Positions 18,877-28,132 of a DNA stretch of 64,000 bases are shown here, piece after piece. The DNA comes from an uncultured Oxalobacteraceae bacterium (GTDB lineage: Bacteria > Pseudomonadota > Gammaproteobacteria > Burkholderiales > Burkholderiaceae_D). The stretch spans positions 160,130 to 224,129 of the forward strand of contig CAIOYD010000050.1 of the NCBI GenBank assembly GCA_903862415.1, given 5' to 3'. Under the pieces are notes generated by a model. It had not been told where the DNA came from, made no database searches, and saw only the letters and a program-made list of their open reading frames with translations. Each line of letters starts with the position of its first letter. The first letter of the stretch is position 1. The position numbers were made by a program, and so were the translations under genes.

Positions 18877-19149
18877 ATGACTAAAAACAACGCAATGATC
18901 GCTTTAGCTTTAGCAGGTTTAATGAGTTCTGGTATCGCAGCTGCAGCAGATACAAGCGGCGCTAAAATGGAAAAATGCTATGGCGTTGCCAAAGCAGGTC
19001 AAAATGATTGCGCCAGCAAAACTGGCGGCCATTCCTGCGCAGGTCAATCCAAAAAAGACATGAGCCCGGCTGACTGGAAAAATGTTCCTGCAGGTACCTG
19101 CGCCTCTATGGGCGGCAAACTGGACGAAGCCAAACCAATGAGTAAATAA
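18877..19149 (+). CDS. bufA: Bufferin-type RiPP precursor, DUF2282 (BufA-like)
   Basis: A 90-residue exported peptide: signal sequence at about 1-24 (AIAAAA cleavage zone), then a polar core with exactly four cysteines at 34, 45, 54 and 75 in the contexts EKCYG, NDCAS, HSCAG and GTCAS. This pattern and the following DUF692, DUF2063 and DoxX genes are those of bufferins, peptides whose cysteines are modified by an MNIO enzyme and that are thought to buffer copper in the periplasm. The ATG at 18877 is chosen over an upstream TTG because GGAG sits six bases before it. The modification and metal role are known for relatives and inferred here. Confidence 0.88.
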   Translation: MTKNNAMIALALAGLMSSGIAAAADTSGAKMEKCYGVAKAGQNDCASKTGGHSCAGQSKKDMSPADWKNVPAGTCASMGGKLDEAKPMSK

Positions 19150-19163
19150 CTTCACCGCTGTAC

Positions 19164-20024
19164 GTGAATCACTCCAACGACAACATGCCGACCCGCGCCC
19201 CAGCCCAGCTGCAAGGTTATGGCGTCGGGTTACGCACCCAGCATTACCGGGATTTTTTGCAGCAACGCCCTGCCATTGACTGGCTGGAAGTGCATTCAGA
19301 AAATTATTTTGGCGTTGGAGTGGATTTGGATGTTCTCGACAACCTGCGGGCTGACTATCCCATCAGCCTGCACGGCGTCGGTCTGGGCATAGGTTCAGCA
19401 CAGGGTTATTCGCCCGATCATGTCGCCCAAATCAAACAGTTGGCCAACCGGATACAGCCGGGGCTGATTTCAGAACATCTTTGCTGGGCCGCCGTCGCTG
19501 GTCGTCACCTTAATGATTTACTTCCCATGCCGCTGATTCACAGCGCACTGGAGATGATTTGTGAACGTGTCGATCACCTGCAAACCACCCTGCAACAACG
19601 AATTTTGCTGGAAAACGTCTCCAGCTATGTACGCTTCGCTTGCGACGAAATGACCGAAAGCCAGTTTTTGGCCCTGGTCGTGCAACGCACCGGCTGCGGT
19701 ATTCTGCTCGACGTCAACAACCTGTATGTGAATCAGGTCAATCATCAGGAATCGGCCCTCGCCGCTCTCGCCACCCTGCAACAACTGCCCGAAGGCAGCA
19801 TCGGCGAAATCCATCTGGCCGGTCACTTGGTGACCGACAGCGGATTAATCGACAACCATGGTTCCCACGTGACGGCCGATGTCTGGGCACTGTATGAACA
19901 AACCCGCCGCATCTTTGGTGCCCACATCCCTACCCTGATCGAATGGGATACCGACATCCCCGCGCTCGATACCCTGCTGGCCGAAGCTGCTCAGGCCAGA
20001 GCTCGCACCGAAGCGCTATCATGA
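19164..20024 (+). CDS. bufB: MNIO enzyme, DUF692 (BufB-like)
   Basis: Multinuclear non-haem iron oxidase, expected to convert precursor cysteines to heterocycles. The 286-residue TIM-barrel protein shows likely metal ligands of the family: His70 in [10 protein letters not shown], Glu104-His105 in SEHLCW, Glu150-Asn151, Asp183 and Asn185 in LDVNNLYVN, His217 and His221 in EIHLAGH, the DNHGSHV motif (230-236) and Glu260 in EWD. The frame starts at GTG 19164; an ATG at 19185 is an alternative. It follows the precursor by 14 bases and overlaps the next gene at ATGA. Confidence 0.93.
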   Translation: MNHSNDNMPTRAPAQLQGYGVGLRTQHYRDFLQQRPAIDWLEVHSENYFGVGVDLDVLDNLRADYPISLHGVGLGIGSAQGYSPDHVAQIKQLANRIQPGLISEHLCWAAVAGRHLNDLLPMPLIHSALEMICERVDHLQTTLQQRILLENVSSYVRFACDEMTESQFLALVVQRTGCGILLDVNNLYVNQVNHQESALAALATLQQLPEGSIGEIHLAGHLVTDSGLIDNHGSHVTADVWALYEQTRRIFGAHIPTLIEWDTDIPALDTLLAEAAQARARTEALS

Positions 20025-20839
20025 CGACAACGACCTTAGCCAGCATGCAACAGGCTTTCGCCGCAGCCCTGCTCGATGTTGAGTGTGTTGCGCCCTTGTT
20101 GCCGCTGTTTAAAGGCCAGGCAGAAAATACCCGCGCCTGTTTCGCCACTTACCGTGGCAATCAGATCGCGCTGTGGCAGCAAACCTGCGCCAACGCCTAT
20201 CCGGTGCTGCAGCAATTACTGGGAACCGATTTTTTTAACGATCTCGCCCGCATGTATGGACAGTCGCATAGCTCGCACAGTGGCAATCTGGCCGATTTCG
20301 GTGCTGAACTGCCGGACTTCATCAGCACACTGGAAAGCTGCCGCCCCTACCCTTATCTGACCGATGTTGCGCGTCTGGAATGGTGTGTCCATCGCGCCTA
20401 TTATCTGCCGCACCAACCAGCGGCGAGTCTGAAGCAACTGGCCAGCTTTGCACCCGAACATCTGGGCGATCTGCATTTCCGTCTGCAACCCTGCTGCGCC
20501 TTGCTCAATTCCGCTTTTGCCACCGGCCCGATCTGGCAAGCCCATCAACCTGTCGCTGGTGAACTGCCAGCCGATTGGCAACAGCCCTCGGGATGCCTGA
20601 TCTGGCGCCCAGACTGGACCGATGGTTGGCGGGTGCAAGTCGACTGCATTAGCCCGGGTGCCATGATCGCCTTACAGTCGCTGTCAGACGGTGCCACTCT
20701 GGGCACTGCTCTGGAAGCCGCCATGGAAACCGAACCCACCTTTGCCTTTCAACCGGCACTGGCCGACTGGTTTGGCAAACAGCTCTTCAGCCACATTGAA
20801 CTCCATCAGGAAAATATCCATCATGACGCATCTACTTAA
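20021..20839 (+). CDS. bufC: DUF2063 partner protein (BufC-like)
   Basis: The putative RiPP recognition partner of the DUF692 enzyme. The 272-residue product has the DUF2063 N-terminal domain (about 8-100, with [21 protein letters not shown]) and a second, less conserved domain. The ATG at 20021 overlaps the DUF692 stop as ATGA; an upstream in-frame start at 19943 would lie inside the previous gene and is not used. In characterised bufferin systems the partner presents the precursor to the oxidase. Confidence 0.9.
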   Translation: MTTTTLASMQQAFAAALLDVECVAPLLPLFKGQAENTRACFATYRGNQIALWQQTCANAYPVLQQLLGTDFFNDLARMYGQSHSSHSGNLADFGAELPDFISTLESCRPYPYLTDVARLEWCVHRAYYLPHQPAASLKQLASFAPEHLGDLHFRLQPCCALLNSAFATGPIWQAHQPVAGELPADWQQPSGCLIWRPDWTDGWRVQVDCISPGAMIALQSLSDGATLGTALEAAMETEPTFAFQPALADWFGKQLFSHIELHQENIHHDAST

Positions 20840-21296
20840 ACTGCACCGACTCAGCACCCGTTTTGACGAACTCATCAGCTTGTGGGGTGGAACTTTGCTG
20901 AGCCTGTTTTTGCGCCTGTATGTCGGCTGGCAGTTTTTCCATGCCGGCCTGATCAAACTGCAAAACTGGCCCGGCACGCTGGAGTTGTTTCATTCCGAAT
21001 ACCATGTGCCCTTGCTACCGCCCGATCTGGCAGCGTGGATGGGTGCTGGTGGTGAATTATTTTTCCCCTGTCTGCTGCTGTTGGGCATCTTCACCCGCCC
21101 GGCCGCACTCGGCCTGTTTGCCGTCAACGCCATGGCCGTGATCTCTTATCCGCAACTGTTTGAATTTGAATGCCCCGCCGCCATCAATGACCATTTTTAC
21201 TGGGGAGTGTTACTCATTGCCTTGTTAGTCTTCGGTCCGGGTCGGGCTTCGCTGGATGCGCTGATAGCTAAAATCAACACTCAACAGCAAAAGTAA
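20823..21296 (+). CDS. DoxX family membrane protein (bufferin operon)
   Basis: 157 residues with four membrane segments and the DoxX features RLYVGWQFFHAGLIKL and ELFFPCLLLLGIFTRPAAL. Short DoxX proteins regularly close bufferin operons; role in redox or membrane support of the modification is unproven. The ATG at 20823 overlaps the DUF2063 end by 17 bases, which shows the four genes form one unit. Confidence 0.88.
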   Translation: MTHLLKLHRLSTRFDELISLWGGTLLSLFLRLYVGWQFFHAGLIKLQNWPGTLELFHSEYHVPLLPPDLAAWMGAGGELFFPCLLLLGIFTRPAALGLFAVNAMAVISYPQLFEFECPAAINDHFYWGVLLIALLVFGPGRASLDALIAKINTQQQK

Positions 21297-21379
21297 ACGA
21301 TCTAACCATCGCAATAAATTGAACCAATTTCCCGTAAATTAGTCACAGACGCTGGCTAAATTACAGTGAGGTTGATTCC

Positions 21380-22294
21380 ATGATTCCAATTTCGAAACAC
21401 AATCAATGCCCGTCCAGTCTGCAACGATTATCCTCGGACAAATTATTTCAATTAAGCGCCGAATCCCAGCCAGCCAACCCGGATTTTTTTGCCGTCTTTG
21501 CCCATCAATATGGTCAGGCGGAACTATCGATTGCCCTACAGCATTTAAATCAACTCAGCTCCGCCGCCAGAGCTGCACTGCCTTTGTTAATCCAGGCTGA
21601 CAACGAATATAATCAAGCCATCATCACCGGCATCCACCATCTCATCAGCACAGTAAATGCCGACGACAAAGCCAGTCTTTTTTTGCGGTTAGTCAAAGCC
21701 AGTCAAAGCGGTCAATTTTCCAGCATCGCAACCGGTCAAATGACGCAGTCTATACAGCGACTTAATCAGGATGGAAAACTGCAGGGTTTGAATCTGCGCG
21801 GTATGGATTTTAGTCAGCTCGATTTAAGCCGGCTCGATCTGTCCTTTTCTCATTTATCCAAAGCGATGCTGAATCAAACCAATTGTCAGCATACTGTGCT
21901 GACACGGGTGAATTTAATAGGGGCGCAATTAAATGGCGCCAATTTGTCGCACGCAACTCTGTTCAGAGCAAGGCTCATTAATGCGGAACTCAACGATGCT
22001 GATTTATCAGGAACAGATTTGGTCGATGCCAATTTGTGCGGCGCCATACTCCATCGCGCCAACCTGCAGGATGCCTGCCTGACCGGGGCCGATATGACAA
22101 TAACAGAGTTGTGTCATGCCAACCTGCACAACGCCAATCTGAGTGGAGTCAATTTAACCGAGGCCAACTTAAGCAATGCCATCATGACCGATGCGGTGTT
22201 AGTTGGGACGGAAATCAGTGGCACCCTGTTCCGCGGCGCGATTAACCTCAACATGACCGGTACCAATAACAAAAACGAAGCCATTCTGGGATAA
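21380..22294 (+). CDS. Pentapeptide-repeat protein with helical N-terminal domain
   Basis: The 304-residue protein has an N-terminal polar helical part (about 1-130) of unknown type. From about residue 134 to 290 come pentapeptide repeats (A(D/N)LXX), e.g. GANLSHATL, DADLSGTDL, NANLSGVNL, which fold as a right-handed quadrilateral beta-helix. No signal peptide is seen, so it is probably cytosolic. Pentapeptide proteins include DNA-gyrase mimics and regulators, but nothing here fixes a role. GAGG lies eight bases before the ATG. It may be monocistronic. Confidence 0.85.
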   Translation: MIPISKHNQCPSSLQRLSSDKLFQLSAESQPANPDFFAVFAHQYGQAELSIALQHLNQLSSAARAALPLLIQADNEYNQAIITGIHHLISTVNADDKASLFLRLVKASQSGQFSSIATGQMTQSIQRLNQDGKLQGLNLRGMDFSQLDLSRLDLSFSHLSKAMLNQTNCQHTVLTRVNLIGAQLNGANLSHATLFRARLINAELNDADLSGTDLVDANLCGAILHRANLQDACLTGADMTITELCHANLHNANLSGVNLTEANLSNAIMTDAVLVGTEISGTLFRGAINLNMTGTNNKNEAILG

Positions 22295-22501
22295 GTCATT
22301 GCAATAGTGGCGTTCGGCATCAATACGAAGAAATACCATTAGCATGAAGAACAAGCTCCAGACTACCTCGGTGATCAAAACGGAAGATTATCGTGCGTTT
22401 ATTCAAAACAGCAAACTGCGTAGAAAACAGCTGCAATTAAAGACAGCGATTGCTGTTAAACAAGAATTAATTCGTTTGATCAGATACGAAAATTCGTGCT
22501 G

Positions 22502-22507
22502 TATAAT
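22502..22507 (+). promoter_or_regulatory. -10 element upstream of the S4 gene
   Basis: A perfect TATAAT lies 33 bases before the ATG. The best -35-like match, TTGATC at 22476, is 20 bases away, so only the -10 is convincing. Confidence 0.5.
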
Positions 22508-22540
22508 TTCCCCATACAATCACCTCTTCAGGAATCCACC

Positions 22541-22765
22541 ATGCAGCAACTACGCTTTGAACTCACCGATGAATTTATTGAACTCAACAATTTGCTCAAA
22601 GTAATGGGTATCTGTGACAGTGGTGGTGCCGGAAAAATGCTGGTGGCGCAGGGCAATGTCAAAGTCAACGGTCAGCAGGAATTGCGTAAAACCTGCAAAA
22701 TCCGCGCCGGACAAATGGTGGCGCTGGGCGACATCCGCATTAAAGTGGTGGCCAAAACGACCTGA
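22541..22765 (+). CDS. S4-domain RNA-binding protein, YbcJ-like
   Basis: A 74-residue stand-alone S4 domain: an LNNLLKVMGICDSGGAGKMLVAQGNVKVNG core matches small YbcJ/YaaA-type RNA-binding proteins. A shorter start (22541) is chosen over 22496 because the family begins at MxxLRFEL. A strong TATAAT (22502-22507) lies just upstream. A clear intrinsic terminator follows at 22791. Confidence 0.9.
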   Translation: MQQLRFELTDEFIELNNLLKVMGICDSGGAGKMLVAQGNVKVNGQQELRKTCKIRAGQMVALGDIRIKVVAKTT

Positions 22766-22790
22766 CTGACTACCAGATGACAGCGGGCAT

Positions 22791-22817
22791 AAAAAAACGG
22801 CCTGCGGCCGTTTTTTT
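22791..22817. terminator. Bidirectional intrinsic terminator
   Basis: ACGGCC-TGC-GGCCGT stem flanked by A7 and T7. It serves the S4 gene on the plus strand and the His-rich gene on the minus strand. Confidence 0.9.
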
Positions 22818-22836
22818 ACTTTATCAGCGGGATAAA

Positions 22837-23037
22837 TCAGGCGTGATGTTTTTTAACCGATTTTTTGTGCGCTGATTTTTTTGTACCGTGCTTATGTGTC
22901 GCAGCATGCTTGCTATGCTTGCTGTGCTTGGCATGTTTGCCAGCATGAGCAGCCGTAGGTTCCTGGGCAGATGCGCTACCAATGCCGAATGTCATCGCGA
23001 TACAGCAAGCGGCAATAATGGTCAGCAATTTTTTCAT
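22837..23037 (-). CDS. Small exported His/Lys-rich protein
   Basis: 66 residues: a classical signal peptide (about 1-24, ending ASAQ), then a low-complexity mature part with ten His and eleven Lys in about 42 residues, built of repeated KH(A/S)KHS units. I do not recognise a family. The composition suggests periplasmic metal or polyanion binding, but this is inference. It converges with the S4 gene on a shared terminator. Confidence 0.7.
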   Translation of the reverse strand: MKKLLTIIAACCIAMTFGIGSASAQEPTAAHAGKHAKHSKHSKHAATHKHGTKKSAHKKSVKKHHA

Positions 23038-23193
23038 GACTAGTCCTTGGTTCGTTGTTTATATATAAAGAAAGTTGCACAAATAATGTCGCTGAATTTT
23101 AACATAGACCGGCGACCATCCCATACTTTAAACCTGAAATTTTCACGATTAACTTATCGGCAGGTCAGTAAGCGCTAAAGACCTGCCCGACAA

Positions 23194-23682
23194 TTACAGG
23201 CTGATGATGGAAACTGAAAATACCAGCGCCGAATTCGGTGGAATACCACTGCCAACCTGTGCGCAGGAGCCATAAGCCAAAGCGCTGGGAATCGTCAAAA
23301 TCCGGGTTTCGCCAGCCTGAGCGCCTACCAAACCCTGATCCCAACCAGCAATAACCTGACCAGCTCCCAGCACAAACGAAAATGGTGTACCGCCCACCGA
23401 AGTTCCGAATTGGGCACCTTCATTATTCGGCGTACTGCCTTGATTGTATAACCAGCCGGTGTAATTCACGGTCAGGGTTTCGCCTGCAGCGGCTACAGGG
23501 CCACTGCCGGCCACGGTAGTGACCCACGAAAGTTGGGTTATCGCGGCAGAGCCGGAACTGGCACTCGATCCACCATTACAGGAAGAAGTGCTCGCAGCAG
23601 AACTGCTTCCACCACCACCGCAGGCGGCCATAGTGAATGACAACAGGGCCAGCATTATTAGTTGAATTGCTTTTTTCATCAT
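23194..23682 (-). CDS. FKBP-type peptidyl-prolyl isomerase, lipoprotein
   Basis: 162 residues from the ATG at 23682. A lipobox-like TMAAC puts a lipidated Cys near residue 20, followed by a Gly/Ser-rich linker of about 30 residues. The FKBP fold then shows VNYTGWL, FSFVLGAGQVIAGWDQGL and the closing IPPNSALVFSVSI, with the usual active-site aromatic residues. Likely an envelope-anchored proline isomerase assisting folding. The longer open frame (to 23766) is rejected since it buries the signal peptide. Confidence 0.9.
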   Translation of the reverse strand: MMKKAIQLIMLALLSFTMAACGGGGSSSAASTSSCNGGSSASSGSAAITQLSWVTTVAGSGPVAAAGETLTVNYTGWLYNQGSTPNNEGAQFGTSVGGTPFSFVLGAGQVIAGWDQGLVGAQAGETRILTIPSALAYGSCAQVGSGIPPNSALVFSVSIISL

Positions 23683-24037
23683 GTCTCTATCGTTAATTGT
23701 TGGAATCTTCTGTGCAAAGCGCATGCGATTATAAAATATCAATTGCGGCATCGCAATGATGAACAAGAATCAAGTTGTATCCACTTAATAATAAGCAACA
23801 CAATCGGCTACAATAGCAACTTGACTAGATCTGCTGATAAATAAACACAGCAAATTCGCTTTTTTGTAGTGGATATTTGCTTTTGTTGCATTCAGTAACT
23901 AATTTAAATTGGGTAATTATTGTATAGTTGCCTATAGGAAATTCACTATTAGCATAAAATCTTGCGCGTAATTGGCTTTTTAGGTACTACACTTAAGAAT
24001 CCGATTGCTGTCGCTATTTTATTAAGGAAGCTCCGCA
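23683..24037. other. Divergent intergenic region, no gene recognised
   Basis: AT-rich region between the divergent FKBP and quinone oxidoreductase genes. It must hold both promoters; TAAAAT-like elements are present near 23955 but no convincing -35/-10 pair could be fixed. AAGGA lies before the oxidoreductase ATG. Confidence 0.4.
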
Positions 24038-25015
24038 ATGAATCAGGCTATACGAATCACTAAGAACGGCGCGGCCGACGTTATGCAGTTAGTTAACTTT
24101 CCCGTCGGAACACCAGGCGCAGGCGAGGTGCTGATAGAGCAGAAAGCCATCGGTCTGAATTTTATTGATGTCTACTTCCGCACTGGCCTGTACCCGCAAA
24201 TGCTGCCAGCGGGACTGGGTATGGAAGGTGCAGGGATCGTGGAAGCGGTTGGTGCCGATGTCAGAAACATTAAAGTCGGAGATCGTGTTGCTTATGCCGG
24301 CGGTCCGATAGGGGCTTATGCCAAACGTCGCTTGGTCCCAGCCAGTATTTTGGTCAAGCTGCCCGACTTTATTGATTACGAAACCGCAGCTGCCGTGATG
24401 CTGCAGGGTTTGACGGTGCAGTACCTGTTTCGCCGCACCTACAAGATCCGCCCGGGGCAAATGATTTTGTTTCATGCCGCCGCTGGTGGCGTAGGCCTGT
24501 TAGCCTGCCAGTGGGCCAGGGCACTGGGTGTAAAAATGATCGGCACGGTTAGTAACGACAACAAGGGCGCGCTGGCACTGGCCAATGGCTGCACCCATGT
24601 AATTAATTATGTTGAAGAAGATTTTGTTGGTAAGGTAGAACAGCTCACCGATGGCAAGGGTGTGCCGGTCGTGTATGACTCCATCGGCAAGGATACGTTT
24701 TTTGGCTCGCTCGATTGTCTCTCACCGCTGGGAACCATGGTCAGTTTTGGCAATGCTTCCGGAGCTGTGCCGGATTTTAATTTAACCGAACTCTCGAGCC
24801 GGGGCTCTTTATTTATTACCCGCCCTTCTCTGGGGCATTACACAGCAGTGCGTTCGGAGTTGGATATCATGGCCGCAGAGCTGTTTGCCATGATCGAAGC
24901 AAAAAAATTAACGGTCACCATTAATCAGCGTTATGCGCTCTCCGATGTGGTCAAGGCACATCAGGATCTGGAGCGACGAAAAACTACCGGCAGCAGCATT
25001 TTGATTCCAGCCTGA
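24038..25015 (+). CDS. NADPH:quinone oxidoreductase, zinc-free MDR family
   Basis: One- or two-electron reduction of quinones with NADPH in the cytosol. 325 residues; N-terminal GroES-like fold with LNFIDVYFRTGLYP (the QOR signature), then a Rossmann domain with AAAGGVGLLACQWA as the nucleotide-binding loop (about 149-162). No zinc-binding cysteines. The C-terminal HQDLERRKTTGS motif is typical for Qor. A 43-residue membrane peptide gene follows. Confidence 0.92.
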   Translation: MNQAIRITKNGAADVMQLVNFPVGTPGAGEVLIEQKAIGLNFIDVYFRTGLYPQMLPAGLGMEGAGIVEAVGADVRNIKVGDRVAYAGGPIGAYAKRRLVPASILVKLPDFIDYETAAAVMLQGLTVQYLFRRTYKIRPGQMILFHAAAGGVGLLACQWARALGVKMIGTVSNDNKGALALANGCTHVINYVEEDFVGKVEQLTDGKGVPVVYDSIGKDTFFGSLDCLSPLGTMVSFGNASGAVPDFNLTELSSRGSLFITRPSLGHYTAVRSELDIMAAELFAMIEAKKLTVTINQRYALSDVVKAHQDLERRKTTGSSILIPA

Positions 25016-25062
25016 GCATGAACCTTGGTTGATTCAACCTCACAAGTAGAAAGAAAACAGTT

Positions 25063-25194
25063 ATGCATGATGCAGATTCTTCAAAAGCGGTTCAGGATGA
25101 CTCACCCAAATTTGGCCGTCTGTTGCTGGTATTGCTGTTTGCCGTGTTTTTAATAAGTGTCATTACCTGGGCATCTGAAGCGTACTGGTCCTGA
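25063..25194 (+). CDS. Small single-pass membrane protein
   Basis: A 43-codon frame: polar start (about 1-16) then one hydrophobic segment (LLLVLLFAVFLISVITW, about 20-36) and a short tail ending in YWS. It lies 47 bases after the oxidoreductase gene and 46 before the DUF1631 gene. The codon pattern and clean membrane segment suggest it is real, but its ribosome-binding site is weak and no family is recognised. Confidence 0.5.
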   Translation: MHDADSSKAVQDDSPKFGRLLLVLLFAVFLISVITWASEAYWS

Positions 25195-25240
25195 CCATTT
25201 CAGAGTTGATTGAGCTACTGCGAAACCGCTGCATAATGAC

Positions 25241-27388
25241 ATGATCACTGAACACCAACCACCCAAACAAGGAATGTCGCATTCGAGCCGGATTCTGATT
25301 TTACAAAGTCTGATTCCGATTGCGACCAGTCTGACCGCCACGCAACTGGAAGGATTTACACTGCGCCTGGGCGAAGCTTTGTTCAAGCTCTCGGATCAAT
25401 CCGTACGTCCGGAAGAAGCCAATATCAGTTTTCATGCCTACAACCACTTAAAGAAAAACAATTCCGCCTTTTATCGTCTGGCTTCGAGCAAACTGAGTGA
25501 ATTGTTTGCCCGCGAAGTTCGCATACTGGAAAAAGGTCATCAGCAACGCCAGCTCGAAGACGATGCCTCACTGGCATTAGTGACGTTTGATGAAATGGAA
25601 AACAAGGTTTTACTCGAAACCCTGACTCAGGCCATCGAACTCGACAATGCGGACGAACTGGTCAAGCTGAATTTACGCATCAGTCATTTGCTCAAAATTG
25701 ACCAGATCAACGTCCGCTACAATCCGTTTCGTCCGGAAGTATTTTTAAAAGCCATCTACAAAGCCTGGTGTGATTTTGAACCAATTTCAGACTCTCATCA
25801 TCTGGTGCTGCGCATTCTGCGTCCGGAAATGTTTTTGCAGCTCAGTCCGATTTTGCGCGAATTAAATAATGCCCTGATTGACCGCGGCATACTTCCCAAG
25901 GCATCTGATTTATTCAAGCTCAACAAAAACCCGCATGCGTCATTTTCAGGCTCATCGACCACGTCGAAAAAAAACGCCGATCCGTTTTTTGCCAGCAAAA
26001 TCAAGGGCATTCTGTACGCCAATCAAAGTACGGAAGAACATGAAGCCCATCATGCTGCAAGTACCGGCATGGTTGCACCCGACGGTGGCCAGACTGGCGT
26101 CCCGGGGCAATCCACTGTCACCATAGACCGGGCTTTTTTTGAATACCTGACCGGCATCCAGTCACGCGGCATCACCCTGGGCAGCGAAGCCCATAACGCC
26201 ACCACCCTGCGCGGCATTATGGAGCAGGCACCAGAAAACACCATCAGCCAGATCGACTCAAACACCATTGGTTTGCTGGCAAAAATTTTTGACTTTGTTT
26301 TTTCCGATCCACACATTCCGGCCGATTTAAAAAATCTCATCGGCCAGTTACAGATTCCGACACTCAAAGCAGCCCTGATCGACCGGGAATTCTTTTTCAA
26401 TCAAAGTCATCCTGCCAGGGTACTCATTGATACACTGGCCAAATCGAGCGTTACCTGGAATCCGGATAAAGGCGTCGAAGATCCTTTATACAAAATGATC
26501 GCCAAAACGGTGGAAAGGGTGCAACTCGAATTCGACCAGCAGCTCGGTCTGTTTAGCGATGTGGCTGCCGATCTGAGCCAGTTTATTGAAGAAGAAGAAA
26601 AACTCTCCGACCAGGCACTGGAAGAACCGATTGCTCAGGCCATCCAGCAGGAAAAAATCCGTCAGGCGCGCGAACTGGCCAATAATGATGTGGCCGCCCG
26701 CACCGACACCGGCGAAATTGCCGGATTTATTGAATCCTTTCTGGAACAGCAGTGGGTCAACATTCTGGTGCTGGCTCATACCGTCAAAGAACAAAAGCCG
26801 CAGGCGCTTGAGCGTACGCTTAAGACCATGGATGATTTGATCTGGAGTCTGAAACCAAAAAACAGTGTCGAAGAACGGCATGAACTGGTCAACAAACTGC
26901 CTGCGCTGTTGAGTTCACTCAACACCTGGCTGAATGCGATCAAATGGGAAGACCCGAGTCGGGTCATTTTCTTTTCCAAGCTGGCAGAGCGCCACGCCAG
27001 CATCGCGCGCGCACCACTCGAAGTATCCGCCCGCCGTCAGGTTGAAATGGCGGTGAATGTGGCGCAAAAGGCCAGCGAACGCAGCATGAAAAAAACCAAG
27101 GATGACCAAACTATGCCGGATCAGTTTGTGTTTTTCATCGATCAGATTGAACGTGGCAGCTGGTATGACTTTACCCGCAACAATGGTTCTGTGGTACGTT
27201 TCAAACTGGCTTGGATCAGCCCGCGCCGCAGCCGGTTTATCTTCACCAACCGCCAGGGACATGATGCGTTTTCGATTTCATCGGAAGAACTCATCGAGAT
27301 TTTCCGTTCCGGAAAAGCGCAACTCATCAGCGATGAACCCGTCGTAGAACGAGCCTTGCAGGCCGCCATCGAAGAACGCGACGAATAA
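25241..27388 (+). CDS. DUF1631 family protein
   Basis: 715 residues, largely alpha-helical, without signal or membrane segments. It resembles the DUF1631 proteins of beta- and gammaproteobacteria: an N-terminal part beginning SSRILILQSLIPIATSL, a flexible Ser/Gln-rich centre around residues 230-280, and a conserved C-terminal domain (about 610-700, containing GSWYDFTRNNGSVVRFKLAWISPRRSRFIFTN) that looks PilZ-like. Function is unknown; cyclic-di-GMP involvement would fit a PilZ-like end but the RxxxR signature is not evident. It ends six bases before the convergent DUF4136 gene. Confidence 0.8.
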   Translation: MITEHQPPKQGMSHSSRILILQSLIPIATSLTATQLEGFTLRLGEALFKLSDQSVRPEEANISFHAYNHLKKNNSAFYRLASSKLSELFAREVRILEKGHQQRQLEDDASLALVTFDEMENKVLLETLTQAIELDNADELVKLNLRISHLLKIDQINVRYNPFRPEVFLKAIYKAWCDFEPISDSHHLVLRILRPEMFLQLSPILRELNNALIDRGILPKASDLFKLNKNPHASFSGSSTTSKKNADPFFASKIKGILYANQSTEEHEAHHAASTGMVAPDGGQTGVPGQSTVTIDRAFFEYLTGIQSRGITLGSEAHNATTLRGIMEQAPENTISQIDSNTIGLLAKIFDFVFSDPHIPADLKNLIGQLQIPTLKAALIDREFFFNQSHPARVLIDTLAKSSVTWNPDKGVEDPLYKMIAKTVERVQLEFDQQLGLFSDVAADLSQFIEEEEKLSDQALEEPIAQAIQQEKIRQARELANNDVAARTDTGEIAGFIESFLEQQWVNILVLAHTVKEQKPQALERTLKTMDDLIWSLKPKNSVEERHELVNKLPALLSSLNTWLNAIKWEDPSRVIFFSKLAERHASIARAPLEVSARRQVEMAVNVAQKASERSMKKTKDDQTMPDQFVFFIDQIERGSWYDFTRNNGSVVRFKLAWISPRRSRFIFTNRQGHDAFSISSEELIEIFRSGKAQLISDEPVVERALQAAIEERDE

Positions 27389-27393
27389 GCCCC

Positions 27394-27963
27394 TTACTGC
27401 TGCAAAGGTACTGTCACCGTTTGGGTAGTGCCATTTCTGCCGGGATAATTTTGGAATGCACTTTCCATCAGATAAGACATGCTCAGCGACAATTCCGGAT
27501 TGTCGCTCATCAGTCGTGTACGTACCGTGTAAAGATTTTTATTATCCGCTATCCGGCTAATGGAAACTTCCATCTGATGCATAAACACGGTATCAACCGC
27601 TGTCTGCCAGCCAGAACCAAAATAATGTCCGTGCCTTGTACCATAGAGACCGGAAAACGGCACTGGCTGTAACGAGCTCGCCACCGTCGCTGTGGTGCCA
27701 TAATTGAGCGACACTTTGAGCGCGGGATCTTTAGTCACCGAGACATAGCCATGGCGCTGCAATTGCTGATTTAACAGCCCCACATAACTACCGAATTCCA
27801 GATTATTGGATTGTTCCGGCGTTGCTTCCACCATATAGGTTTTTGTCGCCTCCGCCGTTGACAGGTTTTCAAATACGGTCACATTACTCACCACGCCGGG
27901 AGCGGCACAACCACTTAGCAGGGTGACGGCAGTGAGCGCGAGGATAAACAGAGTTTTTTTCAA
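27394..27963 (-). CDS. DUF4136-like lipoprotein
   Basis: A 189-residue exported lipoprotein with lipobox LLSGC (Cys19). A TTG at 27963 is chosen as start: GGGAGA lies six bases before it and the protein then reads as a perfect signal peptide (LKKTLFILALTAVT). The longer frame from 27996 has an unlike-leader extension. The mature part resembles DUF4136 outer-membrane lipoproteins, which are uncharacterised. Confidence 0.75.
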   Translation of the reverse strand: MKKTLFILALTAVTLLSGCAAPGVVSNVTVFENLSTAEATKTYMVEATPEQSNNLEFGSYVGLLNQQLQRHGYVSVTKDPALKVSLNYGTTATVASSLQPVPFSGLYGTRHGHYFGSGWQTAVDTVFMHQMEVSISRIADNKNLYTVRTRLMSDNPELSLSMSYLMESAFQNYPGRNGTTQTVTVPLQQ

Positions 27964-28132
27964 GATATTCTCCCAATTTTTACATGTGTTAATCATGATG
28001 CTACATTATTCACGCTTCAATGTTTCGTTTTGTAAAAAAATAATTTATTTTTAAACATCTTTGTGGGTTTTTTAGCAGTTCGCTTCACTACGTTGGTAGA
28101 ATGTTGGTTTGCAAAAATAATTATCCAAAACC

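Noticed and set aside
22344..22604. 86-codon open frame ahead of the S4 gene
   Set aside because: It runs across the S4 promoter and into the S4 gene in another frame, and its last 35 codons are a frameshifted reading of that gene.
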